A DNA stretch of 64,000 bases, taken from contig NZ_JAIWNA010000004.1 of NCBI RefSeq assembly GCF_020216065.1, positions 277,155-341,154 on the forward strand, written 5' to 3'. A program made the translations under genes and the position numbers. Of the stretch, positions 51,809 through 59,676 are shown piece by piece. This DNA is from Nocardia rosealba. Its GTDB lineage: Bacteria; Actinomycetota; Actinomycetes; Mycobacteriales; Mycobacteriaceae. Each line of letters starts with the position of its first letter. Positions within the stretch are counted from its first letter, which is position 1. Under the pieces are notes generated by a model, which saw nothing but the letters and a program-made list of their open reading frames with translations, was not told the DNA's origin and made no database searches.

Positions 51809-53062
51809 ATGACCGATACCTACACCCCGCACGACCGCGAACGCATGGTCACCGAACCGGGCAAAACCGCCTGGCCGGGTGCGGCGGGCAAGGGCCACCG
51901 CAGCGAATTCTCCCGGGACAGGGCGCGTGTGCTGCACTCGGCCGCGCTGCGTCGCCTGGCCGACAAAACCCAGGTCATGGGCCCGCGCGAAGGCGACACC
52001 CCGCGCACCCGGCTCACCCATTCGCTCGAGGTCGCCCAGATCGGACGCAGCATCGCCGACGGCATCGGCGCCGACCCCGACCTCGCCGACCTGGCCGGCC
52101 TCGCCCACGACATCGGCCACCCGCCCTACGGCCACAACGGCGAACGCGCCCTCGACGAATTCGCCGACGCCTACGGCGGTTTCGAAGGCAACGCCCAGAA
52201 TCTGCGCATCCTCACCCGCCTCGAGCCCAAGGTCCTCGACGCCGACGGCGAGAGCGCCGGACTCAACCTCACCCGCGCCGCCCTCGACGCCACCCTCAAA
52301 TACCCGTGGGGCAGAAGCGGTTCCGGCACCAAGTTCGGCGCCTACGTCGACGACCTGGAGCGCTTGGCGTGGGTGCGCAAGGACGCTCCCGAGCGCAAGC
52401 AGAGCCTGGAATGCCAGATCATGGACTGGTCCGACGACGTGGCGTACTCCGTGCACGATGTGGAAGACGGCGTGATCGTCGGCCGCATCGATCTGCGTGC
52501 CCTCGCCGACCCCGCCGAACAGGCGGCCCTGGCCGAACAGGGCCACGGCGAACACCCCGACCAGTCGATCGACGCCCTGGCCGCCGCCGCGCAACGGCTG
52601 TCCGAACTCGACGTGGTCGCCGAGGCGGCGGGCTACGACGGCACCTTCGCCGCGTCGGTCGCCCTGAAACGGCTCACCAGTGAACTGGTCGGGCGCTTCG
52701 CGACCGCCGCCATCGTCGCCACCCAGGAGCACGCCGGGCCGGGCCCGCTGACGCGCTACGAGGCCGATCTGATCGTGCCGCCGGTGGTCGCGGCCGAGGT
52801 GGCCGTGCTCAAGACGGTCGCGCTGCGGTACGTGCGTTCCGATCGTGGGCACCTGGCCAGGCAGCAGACCCAGCGCGAACGTGTCCAGGCCGTCGCGGAC
52901 CGCCTGCTCACCACCGCTCCGGCCCACCTCGACGACCAGATGCTGCCCTGGTGGAACGCCGCCACCGACGACACCGCCCGGGTGCGTGTGGTGATCGACC
53001 AGATCGCCTCCTACACCGAAAGCCGCTTCGAGCGGGTCGCGACCGCGCTGGACTGCCGCTGA
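51809..53062 (+). CDS. dgt: Deoxyguanosinetriphosphate triphosphohydrolase (dGTPase-like)
   Basis: A 417-residue HD-domain protein that hydrolyses dNTPs to the nucleoside plus triphosphate. HD motifs: 'RTRLTHSLEVAQIG' and 'GLAHDIGHPPYGHNGERAL', plus 'IMDWSDDVAYSVHDVEDG'. Start ATG 51809 follows the YdcF-like stop by one base. Next to dnaG, as in M. tuberculosis (Rv2344c-Rv2343c). The in vivo substrate may be a wider dNTP set. Confidence 0.93.
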   Translation: MTDTYTPHDRERMVTEPGKTAWPGAAGKGHRSEFSRDRARVLHSAALRRLADKTQVMGPREGDTPRTRLTHSLEVAQIGRSIADGIGADPDLADLAGLAHDIGHPPYGHNGERALDEFADAYGGFEGNAQNLRILTRLEPKVLDADGESAGLNLTRAALDATLKYPWGRSGSGTKFGAYVDDLERLAWVRKDAPERKQSLECQIMDWSDDVAYSVHDVEDGVIVGRIDLRALADPAEQAALAEQGHGEHPDQSIDALAAAAQRLSELDVVAEAAGYDGTFAASVALKRLTSELVGRFATAAIVATQEHAGPGPLTRYEADLIVPPVVAAEVAVLKTVALRYVRSDRGHLARQQTQRERVQAVADRLLTTAPAHLDDQMLPWWNAATDDTARVRVVIDQIASYTESRFERVATALDCR

Positions 53063-53085
53063 CCTGGACCCACTAGACTTGCCGC

Positions 53086-55026
53086 GTGGCCGGACGAATC
53101 CCAGATCGCGATATCGCGGCGATCCGTGAACGTGTCCGGATCGAAGACGTTGTCGGAGAGTACGTGGCGCTCAAACGCGCCGGTGCCGACTCGATCAAAG
53201 GCCTGTGCCCGTTCCACGACGAGAAGTCCCCGTCGTTCCATGTGCGGCCCAATCACGGCCTGTTCCACTGCTTCGGCTGTGGCGAGGGCGGTGACGTCTA
53301 CAAGTTCCTGCAGCAGATCGAGCACATCGGATTCGTCGAGGCCGTCGAGCAGATGGCCGACCGCATCGGCTACCAGATCAACTACGAGGGCGGCGGCACC
53401 TCGGTGCAGCGCGACCGCGGCACCCGCTCCCGGCTGGTCGCCGCCAACGCCGCCGCGCAGGAGTTCTACGCCGAGCGGCTGTACGAACCCGAGGCCGAGG
53501 CCGCCCGCAAGTACCTGACCGACCGAAACTTCGACCAGGCCGTCTGGCAGCAGTTCGGCTGCGGTTACGCGCCCGCGGGCTGGGACACCCTCACCAAACA
53601 CCTGCAGCGCCTGGGTTTCGAGTTCAAGGAACTGGAAGCGGCCGGGCTGTCCAAGCAGGGCAAACGCGGCCCGATCGACCGTTTCCATCGCAGGCTGCTG
53701 TGGCCCATCCGCAACCTCGGTGGTGAGGTGATCGGGTTCGGCGCCCGCAAGATCTTCGACGACGACACCATGCCCGGCAAGTACGTGAATACGCCGGAAA
53801 CGTTGCTGTACAAGAAGTCTCAGGTGCTGTTCGGCCTCGATCACGCCAAGCGCGAGATCGCCAAGGGGCATCAGGCCGTGGTCGTCGAGGGATACACCGA
53901 CGTGATGGCCATGCACCTGGCGGGCGTGAAGACGGCTGTCGCCTCCTGCGGAACGGCCTTCGGCGAAGAACACCTGCAGGTGTTGCGCAGGCTGCTCATG
54001 GACGACAACTTCTGGCGCGGCGAGATCATCTACACCTTCGACGGCGACGCGGCGGGCCAGGCGGCCGCGCTGAAGGCCTTCAGCGGCGACCAGCGGCTGG
54101 CCGGGCAGACCTATATCGCGGTGGCGCCCGACGGGCAGGATCCGTGCGAGCTGCGTCAGCGCTCGGGCGACTCCGCCGTGCGCGACCTCGTCGCCCGCCG
54201 AACCCCGCTCTACGAGTTCGTGATTCGCGGCGTGCTCGCCGAATACAACCTCGACACGGTCGAAGGACAGGTCGAGGCGCGTCGGCGCGCGGTTCCGGTG
54301 GTCGCCCAGATCAAGGACAACGCGACCCGCAAGGGTTATGCGACGAAGCTGGCCGGCTGGCTCGGCGTGGACGACATCCAGTCCCTGGTGCGCCAGGTCG
54401 GTGACGAAGCCCGCAAGCACTTCCGCGGCGGCGCGGCGCCCGCCGACGACAAGGGTGGCCGCCGCGGCGCCGTCGCACCACGGCCCGTCGCGCCCGCCCG
54501 CGGCAACGGCGACTCGGCCCGCCCCGACCCCCGCGAACCGACGTTGCTCGCTCAGCGCCAAAGCCTGTGCGCGGCTCTGCAATACCCGGGGATCGCGGGC
54601 CCGGCCTTCGACGACGTCGAGGCCGACGCGTTCATCCACCCCGCCTACGTGATGGTCCGATTGATGATCGCGAAAGCCGGCGGCACCGCGTCGGGTCTCA
54701 CCGGCGCCGAGTGGGTCGCCGCAGTAGCCGATCAGAGCGAGGACCTGCTCATCCGGGCCCTCGTCTCGGAGCTGGCCAACGAACAACTGCCCGTCCGCAC
54801 CCAGGAGGACGTCCCGCGGCTCATCTCCGGGGTGCTCGCCCGCGTGCAGGAGATCTGGGTGGGCCGCCAGATCGCCGAGCTGAAGTCGCGCCTGCAGCGC
54901 ATGTCGGCGTCCGATCAGCCCGACGGTTACATGGAGCTGTTCGGCGACCTGGTGGCCCTCGAGGCGTACCGCAAGGACCTCGGGCAGCGAGCGATGGGAA
55001 ACGACCCCAACGTCACCGGCGTCTAA
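53086..55026 (+). CDS. dnaG: DNA primase DnaG
   Basis: A 646-residue bacterial primase. The CHC2 zinc finger is at about 40-65 (CPFHDEKSPSF, FHCFGCGEGGDV). The TOPRIM core follows with 'VVVEGYTDVMAMHLAG' and 'YTFDGDAAGQAA', then a C-terminal helicase-interaction domain. GTG 53086. The last four bases overlap the convergent Rv2342-like gene. Confidence 0.96.
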   Translation: MAGRIPDRDIAAIRERVRIEDVVGEYVALKRAGADSIKGLCPFHDEKSPSFHVRPNHGLFHCFGCGEGGDVYKFLQQIEHIGFVEAVEQMADRIGYQINYEGGGTSVQRDRGTRSRLVAANAAAQEFYAERLYEPEAEAARKYLTDRNFDQAVWQQFGCGYAPAGWDTLTKHLQRLGFEFKELEAAGLSKQGKRGPIDRFHRRLLWPIRNLGGEVIGFGARKIFDDDTMPGKYVNTPETLLYKKSQVLFGLDHAKREIAKGHQAVVVEGYTDVMAMHLAGVKTAVASCGTAFGEEHLQVLRRLLMDDNFWRGEIIYTFDGDAAGQAAALKAFSGDQRLAGQTYIAVAPDGQDPCELRQRSGDSAVRDLVARRTPLYEFVIRGVLAEYNLDTVEGQVEARRRAVPVVAQIKDNATRKGYATKLAGWLGVDDIQSLVRQVGDEARKHFRGGAAPADDKGGRRGAVAPRPVAPARGNGDSARPDPREPTLLAQRQSLCAALQYPGIAGPAFDDVEADAFIHPAYVMVRLMIAKAGGTASGLTGAEWVAAVADQSEDLLIRALVSELANEQLPVRTQEDVPRLISGVLARVQEIWVGRQIAELKSRLQRMSASDQPDGYMELFGDLVALEAYRKDLGQRAMGNDPNVTGV

Positions 55027-55274
55027 CGCCCCCGGCGCAGCTGGTTGTGCGGCACCATCACCGTGGTCCGCTCGTCGAGCGGCTCCATCGGCTCCAGCTT
55101 CGGCTGAGTGCTCAGCTTGTCCGACAGCTTCTGCCTGCCCACCGACACCAGCTTCTTCGTCACGGGGCTACCCGTCACCGCCCGTGTCGCCGCACTGATC
55201 TGCTCATAGCGCGCCCGCCCGGCCTTCGTGCCGAGCACATACCCGGCCGCTACGCCGATGATCAACCGCAGCAT
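55023..55274 (-). CDS. Small membrane-associated protein (Rv2342-like)
   Basis: An 83-residue protein starting MLRLIIGVAAGYVLGTKAGRARYEQ, i.e. one short membrane segment followed by a basic helical region with 'VTKKLVSVGRQKLSDKLS'. ATG 55274 follows GGAG; a frame extending to 55409 is rejected. The YtxH-like pattern G-Y-x-L-G-T-K-A-G-R-x-R-Y is common in actinobacteria. It lies convergent with dnaG, as in mycobacteria. Function unknown. Confidence 0.82.
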   Translation of the reverse strand: MLRLIIGVAAGYVLGTKAGRARYEQISAATRAVTGSPVTKKLVSVGRQKLSDKLSTQPKLEPMEPLDERTTVMVPHNQLRRGR

Positions 55275-55470
55275 CTCCTGGAGCTCCTCCCACGTCTGTG
55301 TGCGCGCCCCATCCTGCCCGACACACCCCACCCCTGTCGATCCGCCCCACCCCCCAACCGCCCCACATGTCCGCAGGTAGCAGCCCGATTTGGGAACCCA
55401 CGACCCCATACGCTAAAGTTTCATCTCGTTCAGCCAGCCAAGCTGACCCGAGCCCTACAGCTCAGGATAT

Positions 55471-55543
55471 TCCCCTATAGCTCAATTGGCAGAGCAGCCG
55501 ACTGTTAATCGGCAGGTTTCTGGTTCGAGTCCAGATGGGGGAG
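55471..55543 (+). tRNA. tRNA-Asn (anticodon GTT)
   Basis: A 73-base cloverleaf. Acceptor TCCCCTA pairs with TGGGGGA, the D-stem is GCTC/GAGC, the anticodon stem is GCCGA/TCGGC with GTT at 55504-55506, and the T-stem is TCTGG/CCAGA with loop TTCGAGT. Discriminator G. CCA is not encoded. Its position after dnaG and the small protein agrees with asnT in M. tuberculosis. Confidence 0.97.
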
Positions 55544-55548
55544 CAGTG

Positions 55549-55581
55549 AAGCCCTCTACCGCAGCGGTAGGGGGCTTTTTT
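55549..55581 (+). terminator. Terminator after tRNA-Asn
   Basis: A 13-bp stem, AAGCCCTCTACCG with CGGTAGGGGGCTT (one G-T pair), loop CAG, followed by TTTT. It begins five bases after the tRNA. Confidence 0.93.
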
Positions 55582-55610
55582 GTTGCAGTACGATGCGTAT
55601 CGTGCCGAAA

Positions 55611-55627
55611 ACCTGTACGGTACAGGT
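55611..55627. promoter_or_regulatory. YefM-type operator
   Basis: ACCTGTAC-G-GTACAGGT is a perfect 17-bp palindrome containing TGTAC/GTACA, the half-site recognised by YefM/Phd antitoxins. A further CCGTACA half-site at 55631-55637 follows. It is 26 bases upstream of the antitoxin ATG. Confidence 0.75.
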
Positions 55628-55652
55628 ATCCCGTACAAGGATTGGGAATCTC

Positions 55653-55910
55653 ATGACAGATACCGTCTCTGCGAGCGAAGCACGGAACAAGCTGTTCCCG
55701 CTCATCGAAGAGGTCAACAACGACCGCACCGCCATTCACATCACCAGCAAAAAGGGCAACGCCGTCCTGCTGAGTGAAGAGGAATTCAACTCGATGCAGG
55801 AAACTCTGTACCTGCTGCGTTCGCCTGCCAACGCGGCGAGGTTGGCGCAGGGCATCGCACAGGCGGAGTCCGGTGATGTGGTCGAGTTCCAGCCTGAAGG
55901 AGACCGATGA
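55653..55910 (+). CDS. yefM: Antitoxin YefM (Phd/YefM family)
   Basis: An 85-residue antitoxin and autorepressor. It begins MTDTVSASEARNKLFPLIEEV, continues 'RTAIHITSKKGNAVLLSEEEFNSMQETLYLL' and ends in a disordered acidic toxin-binding tail. ATG 55653 has GGAA upstream; earlier in-frame codons run through the operator. Its stop overlaps the toxin start (ATGA). Confidence 0.94.
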   Translation: MTDTVSASEARNKLFPLIEEVNNDRTAIHITSKKGNAVLLSEEEFNSMQETLYLLRSPANAARLAQGIAQAESGDVVEFQPEGDR

Positions 55911-56161
55911 GAGTCGTCTTCGTCAAGGTTGCTTGGGAAGACTACACACATTGGGTCAGCACTGACCGCAAGATCGCCATCCGGATCAACCGCCTGATCG
56001 ATGACATCGCACGCGACCCGTTCGAGGGCCTCGGCAAGCCGGAGCCGCTTCGCGGTGACAAGTCGGGTTACTGGTCTCGCCGCATCGATAGCGAGCATCG
56101 GCTGGTCTACTCGGTCTCGGGAGATACCGTCACGGTCGTTCAGGCCAGGTACCACTACTGA
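55907..56161 (+). CDS. yoeB: Toxin YoeB (Txe/YoeB family mRNA interferase)
   Basis: An 84-residue ribosome-dependent RNase. The catalytic residues align with E. coli YoeB at identical numbers: Glu46 (GKPEPLR), Arg65 (SEHRLVY) and His83 (YHY end). It is coupled to yefM by a four-base overlap. The C-terminal residues are complete, so it should be active. Confidence 0.95.
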   Translation: MRVVFVKVAWEDYTHWVSTDRKIAIRINRLIDDIARDPFEGLGKPEPLRGDKSGYWSRRIDSEHRLVYSVSGDTVTVVQARYHY

Positions 56162-56222
56162 TCAGTCCTGTGCTGTCCGAAGGACTTCGACGCTCAGCGG
56201 CGACGATCGAGCGTACAGAGCC

Positions 56223-56498
56223 TCAGCCGGACGGGTGCCTGCCCGAGTCGAGAACTTCGGGGTGTTGCAGGGCGCGTCTGATGTCCTCCGCGGAATCGTC
56301 GGTTTCTGGGATTTGAAAGTGGCCGACGAGGAGTATGCGGGTTCCGATGGCTCGGAGGTGGAGGGGAATGGTTCGGGTGGGGATGTCGCGGGTGATGACG
56401 GACTCGCCGGTGACGCCCTCCAGCACCACCTTGGTGAACCCACCGTTCAGGTGCATGGTTACCCGGGCGGGTTGGCGAAAAGGCCGTCCGTCCTTCAT
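56223..56498 (-). CDS. Small hypothetical protein
   Basis: A 91-residue ORF (MKDGRPFRQPARVTMHLNGGFTKVV...) with a GGAAGG site before the ATG. It has beta-strand character ('VVLEGVTGESVITRDIP', 'TRILLVGHFQIPETD') and no cysteine or membrane helix. It lies 46 bases downstream of the gene at 56545-57030 on the same strand, so it could be in one transcript. No family recognised; I consider it probable but unproven. Confidence 0.5.
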   Translation of the reverse strand: MKDGRPFRQPARVTMHLNGGFTKVVLEGVTGESVITRDIPTRTIPLHLRAIGTRILLVGHFQIPETDDSAEDIRRALQHPEVLDSGRHPSG

Positions 56499-56544
56499 GA
56501 GTCGGCCTTCCGCGCTTGAGTTCTATCGCTGCCCGTGAGTTCGG

Positions 56545-57030
56545 TCATTGCTTGGTGAAGGCGATGTGCATCCAGGAGTGCCAGGTGGTGCCGTCTTCGG
56601 AGCGTTCCCACCGGGCGGTCATCGAGGTGCCGTCGGGGGCGACGGTGAGGGTGGAGCGGACGGCGGTGGTTTCGGTGTTTGTGGGGGCGGCGGGGGTGGC
56701 TATTTGGGGGCCGCCGGTGAAGTGGAAGGTGTGGATGTCGATGATTTCCACGCGCATCAGTTCGGTGCTGCCGGTGTTGTCGTAGGAGCGGGCGAGGAAG
56801 GCGGGGCCGTCGGGGTCGGGTTCGCCGATTATCTCGATACCGCGGACCGGTTGGTCGCCGACGGTGACGTCGATGTGGTGGATCAGGAAGTGTCCGCCGG
56901 GGAAGACGTCGTAGGTGTCGAAACCGAGGACAGGAATGGGTGGGTCGGCCAGGACGTGGCCTTTGGTGGCCCACCGGCCCGCGAGGCGGTGCAACCGGGA
57001 GGCGTCACGTGGATCGTCCGGCGTGGACAT
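56545..57030 (-). CDS. DUF1579-like hypothetical protein
   Basis: A 161-residue protein (MSTPDDPRDASRLHRLAGRWATKG...) with a beta-barrel-like pattern. 'LAGRWATKGHVL', 'GFDTYDVFPGGHFLIHHID', and 'ARWERSEDGTTWHSWMHIAFTK' match the DUF1579/lipocalin-like proteins of actinobacteria. Function not known. The start ATG 57030 is divergent from the sigma-factor operon with an 87-base gap. Confidence 0.7.
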   Translation of the reverse strand: MSTPDDPRDASRLHRLAGRWATKGHVLADPPIPVLGFDTYDVFPGGHFLIHHIDVTVGDQPVRGIEIIGEPDPDGPAFLARSYDNTGSTELMRVEIIDIHTFHFTGGPQIATPAAPTNTETTAVRSTLTVAPDGTSMTARWERSEDGTTWHSWMHIAFTKQ

Positions 57031-57117
57031 GCTCCATGCCTACCACGGGCCTCGCGACCCGCCAATGCCTCGCGAACAACCCGGTAAGAAATCGGCGGCG
57101 CGCGACACCAAGAGATC

Positions 57118-57351
57118 ATGACTGTTCAACTCACACAGGCCGCGTTGTCCGCGGTCGACACCGTGCCGGGGGAGGTGCGGGAATGGCGCAGCCGGTGGTT
57201 GGTGGCGTCGGGGTTTCCGCCGTGGTTGGCTGAGACGGTGACGTCCGATCCCGAGGTCGATGTGCATGCGTTGTCGCAGCTCGTCGACCAGGGCTGTGCG
57301 CCGGAGCTGGCGGTGCGGATCCTGGCGCCGTTGCCGGGGAAACCGCGATGA
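57118..57351 (+). CDS. Small protein encoded upstream of the sigma factor
   Basis: A 77-residue soluble protein (MTVQLTQAALSAVDTVPGEVREWRSRW...). Its stop overlaps the sigma factor start (ATGA at 57348-57351), and it has a helix-rich composition with 'GCAPELAVRILAPLPGKPR' at the end. It could be a sigma-operon regulator or just a coupled leader gene. No known domain is seen. Confidence 0.7.
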   Translation: MTVQLTQAALSAVDTVPGEVREWRSRWLVASGFPPWLAETVTSDPEVDVHALSQLVDQGCAPELAVRILAPLPGKPR

Positions 57352-58004
57352 GCACGCTGCCGCCGACCACGTCGGGGGTCGCGCGGCCGGACGCCGATCG
57401 GGAATGGCTCACCGACCTGGTCGACGACGGGCCCGCGGGCCGGCACGCGGTGCGGCGGTTGCGGGAGGTGTTGTTGCGCGCCGCCCGGCATCAGATTTGG
57501 CGATTGCGTGACCTGCTGCCCGGAGCAGGCGCCACCGAACTGGAAGACCTCGCCCAGCAGTGCGCGGACGACGCAGTTGTAGCTGTCCTGCAACGACTTT
57601 CGACCTTCGAAGGACGCAGCAGGTTCACCACCTGGGCGTACAAATTCGGGGTCAATATCGCCGGTGTGGCCGTGCGCAGGCAGGCATGGCGGCACCGCGA
57701 GATCCTGCTGCCCGACGCCCTCGCCTGGCACATCGATCCCGCACCCACCCCGGACGCCCTCGCCGGCGCCGCCGACCTCGCCCGCGCGCTCGAAGCGGCC
57801 ATTTCCCGCGAACTCACGCCGCACCAACGCCGCATTCTGCTGTCGCTGGTGGTGGAGCAGGTGCCGATCGACGTGCTGGCCGAGCGGCTGGGCAGTACCC
57901 GCAACGCCCTCTACAAGACACTCCACGATGCCCGCCGGAAGCTGCGCGCCGCTCTGATCGCGAGCGGGCATCTCGACAACCGTCCCGATCGGAGCACCCC
58001 ATGA
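57348..58004 (+). CDS. ECF-type RNA polymerase sigma factor
   Basis: A 218-residue sigma-70 family protein. Region 2 is visible in 'ELEDLAQQCADDAVVAVLQRLSTFEGRSRFTTWAYKFGVNIA', and region 4 in 'ELTPHQRRILLSLVVEQVPIDVLAERLGSTRNALYKTLHDARRKLRAAL'. The gene is coupled to the upstream small ORF and to the zinc anti-sigma gene downstream (ATGA at 58001-58004). The promoter recognised is not identified. Confidence 0.92.
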   Translation: MSTLPPTTSGVARPDADREWLTDLVDDGPAGRHAVRRLREVLLRAARHQIWRLRDLLPGAGATELEDLAQQCADDAVVAVLQRLSTFEGRSRFTTWAYKFGVNIAGVAVRRQAWRHREILLPDALAWHIDPAPTPDALAGAADLARALEAAISRELTPHQRRILLSLVVEQVPIDVLAERLGSTRNALYKTLHDARRKLRAALIASGHLDNRPDRSTP

Positions 58005-58228
58005 CCGATCCGACTCCCACGGTGATCGACGCCCTGCTGACCGACACCAGCCCCTACCTGTCGTGCGACGAGTGCTTCGACCGCATCGACGTCTATGTCG
58101 AGCGCCGTCTCGCCGATCCCGGCTACGACGACCCGGCCATGCGCATCCATCTGGCCGGTTGCGGCGCGTGCGCCGAGGAGGAACAGACCCTGCGCGAACT
58201 GCTCGCCCAGGATCTGAACAGGTCCTGA
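58001..58228 (+). CDS. Zinc-containing anti-sigma factor (ZAS-like)
   Basis: A 75-residue cytosolic protein. The zinc motif is HLAGCGAC (His50, Cys54, Cys57), plus Cys22 and Cys25 near the N-terminus (SCDEC). No membrane helix is present, so it is a soluble ZAS that likely senses redox by cysteine oxidation. It is translationally coupled to the sigma factor. Confidence 0.85.
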   Translation: MTDPTPTVIDALLTDTSPYLSCDECFDRIDVYVERRLADPGYDDPAMRIHLAGCGACAEEEQTLRELLAQDLNRS

Positions 58229-58320
58229 TCGGTAAGACACGGCGCGCTCGCCGCAACAAACACTACGAACCACTTCCGCGCGGCCCGACGCTCGGCCGTG
58301 CCCACTTCGAGGAGAACACC

Positions 58321-58740
58321 ATGACCGCCACCGATCGCGCTGTGTCCGTCAAAAATCCGGGCTACCAAGCTTTCTGGGCTCTACGGCTGGGATTCGGGGT
58401 CCTCCCGATTCTGTTCGGCATCGACAAATTCACCACCCTCCTCACCGCCGATTGGACCCGCTATCTCGCCGACGCGTTCGACACCCTCGCCCCTGGTGAT
58501 GCGAACACCGCCATGCAGATCGTCGGCGTGATCGAAATCGTCGCGGGCATCGCGGTCCTGGTGCTGCCTCGGCTCGGTGCCCCGCTCGTCGCGGTCTGGC
58601 TGGGCACGATCATCGTCGACCTGCTGATGGTGGGCGGCTACGGCGATATCGCCCTGCGCGACTTCGGCCTCATGGCGGCGGCCCTGGTGCTCACCCGGCT
58701 GGCCTGGGCCTACCCGAACGGGCTGCCCGCCCGATCCTGA
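58321..58740 (+). CDS. DoxX-like four-helix membrane protein
   Basis: A 139-residue membrane protein with four predicted helices (FWALRLGFGVLPILFGIDKF, 'MQIVGVIEIVAGIAVLVLPRLG', 'VAVWLGTIIVDLLMVGGYG', 'LRDFGLMAAALVLTRLAWAY'). ATG 58321 follows GAGGAG. It lies 92 bases after the anti-sigma gene in the same direction and may belong to the sigma regulon. Precise function unknown. Confidence 0.75.
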   Translation: MTATDRAVSVKNPGYQAFWALRLGFGVLPILFGIDKFTTLLTADWTRYLADAFDTLAPGDANTAMQIVGVIEIVAGIAVLVLPRLGAPLVAVWLGTIIVDLLMVGGYGDIALRDFGLMAAALVLTRLAWAYPNGLPARS

Positions 58741-58811
58741 GCCCCCGCGACCTGGGGTTTCTGTCGAAAGTTGGGATCGGTAGGCGGCGAGGGACACCGT
58801 CTACTGAACCC

Positions 58812-59210
58812 ATGACATCTTCTCAGCTCCCCCCGAACCAGTCCCCGTCCACCGGCTTGGACAAGAAGACCAGCGCGATCCTGTCGTACGCGCTGGGCTG
58901 GCTGACCGGAATCATCTTCCTCTTCGTGGGAAAGAACGATCCGGACGTGAAATTCCATGCCGCACAGTCCATTGTCTTCTTCGGCGCCGTCTCGGTACTC
59001 AACATCGTCCTGAGCATCGCCGGCTCGCTCCTCGGGGCCTTGGGGATCATCTTCAGCCTCGCCGGGCTCGCGCTCGGGGTCTTCGCGCTCGTCGTCTGGA
59101 TCATGGCCATGGTCGGTGCGAACAACAAGGGCGGTGTCCGTGCCGAACTTCCCATCGTCGGAAAGTTCACGGCACCCTACGCCGATCAGCTGGCCGGCTC
59201 GATCAAGTAG
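58812..59210 (+). CDS. DUF4870/Tic20-like membrane protein
   Basis: A 132-residue protein with three to four helices. 'LDKKTSAILSYALGWLTGIIFLFVGKNDPDVKFHAAQSIVFF' is the DUF4870 N-terminal pattern. ATG 58812. It is 71 bases after the DoxX-like gene, so could be cotranscribed. A long hairpin follows at 59243-59275. Confidence 0.82.
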   Translation: MTSSQLPPNQSPSTGLDKKTSAILSYALGWLTGIIFLFVGKNDPDVKFHAAQSIVFFGAVSVLNIVLSIAGSLLGALGIIFSLAGLALGVFALVVWIMAMVGANNKGGVRAELPIVGKFTAPYADQLAGSIK

Positions 59211-59242
59211 CCGCGTATCCGAAGTAACCACGACACCGAGAA

Positions 59243-59275
59243 GCCGACGGCCCGAGTCCATCTCGGGCCGTCGGC
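59243..59275 (+). terminator. Hairpin downstream of the DUF4870 gene
   Basis: Perfect 14-bp stem GCCGACGGCCCGAG/CTCGGGCCGTCGGC with loop TCCAT. No T-tract; placed 32 bases after the stop. Confidence 0.8.
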
Positions 59276-59676
59276 ATCGGTGCCGTCCGGCAGGAGCTCG
59301 GGGAGCCCGGTCCTGCATGCCCCCGATTCTCGCCCGTCTCGGCTCCGAAGCCGACTGCGAATTATGTGACTGGCTGTTTCTGGCATCGGTAGGCGTCATC
59401 AGCCTTGTGGGTAGCGACCGTATACGTTGCACAAGGCCGTCGTCGCTAACGACCCTGGTGTCGAAAATATGGCTAGAACAGGTTGCAATCGGAGAAGTTA
59501 CGGCCGAATAGCCCGCTGAGTTCTGGGATCGAGCGCTGCCGACCATCCTCGGCAAAACGCCTGCATAGCCGCGATCGTCGCTGTTAAGTTAATACTCATT
59601 CCGCGCGTGCTCGGGCTACCAGAATCGGTCGTTCCCTGCGGTCGCGGTGTGCTTGTACTCGACGAGGAGTGACGCA
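59276..59676. other. 401-bp region without a supported gene
   Basis: Between the hairpin and lcp there is no ORF with coding-like features. The base composition is less GC-rich than neighbouring genes. A TAATAC box occurs around 59590-59595 but without a good -35. No clear palindromic operator for lcp was found. The region may hold the lcp promoter and upstream regulatory sites. Confidence 0.4.

Noticed and set aside
55471..55543. Attachment site at the tRNA-Asn 3' end
   Set aside because: No direct repeat of the tRNA 3' end was found in the sequence downstream in this window.
58710..59555. 281-codon minus-strand frame over the DUF4870 gene and gap
   Set aside because: Low-quality composition and runs opposite to DUF4870; no ribosome site.
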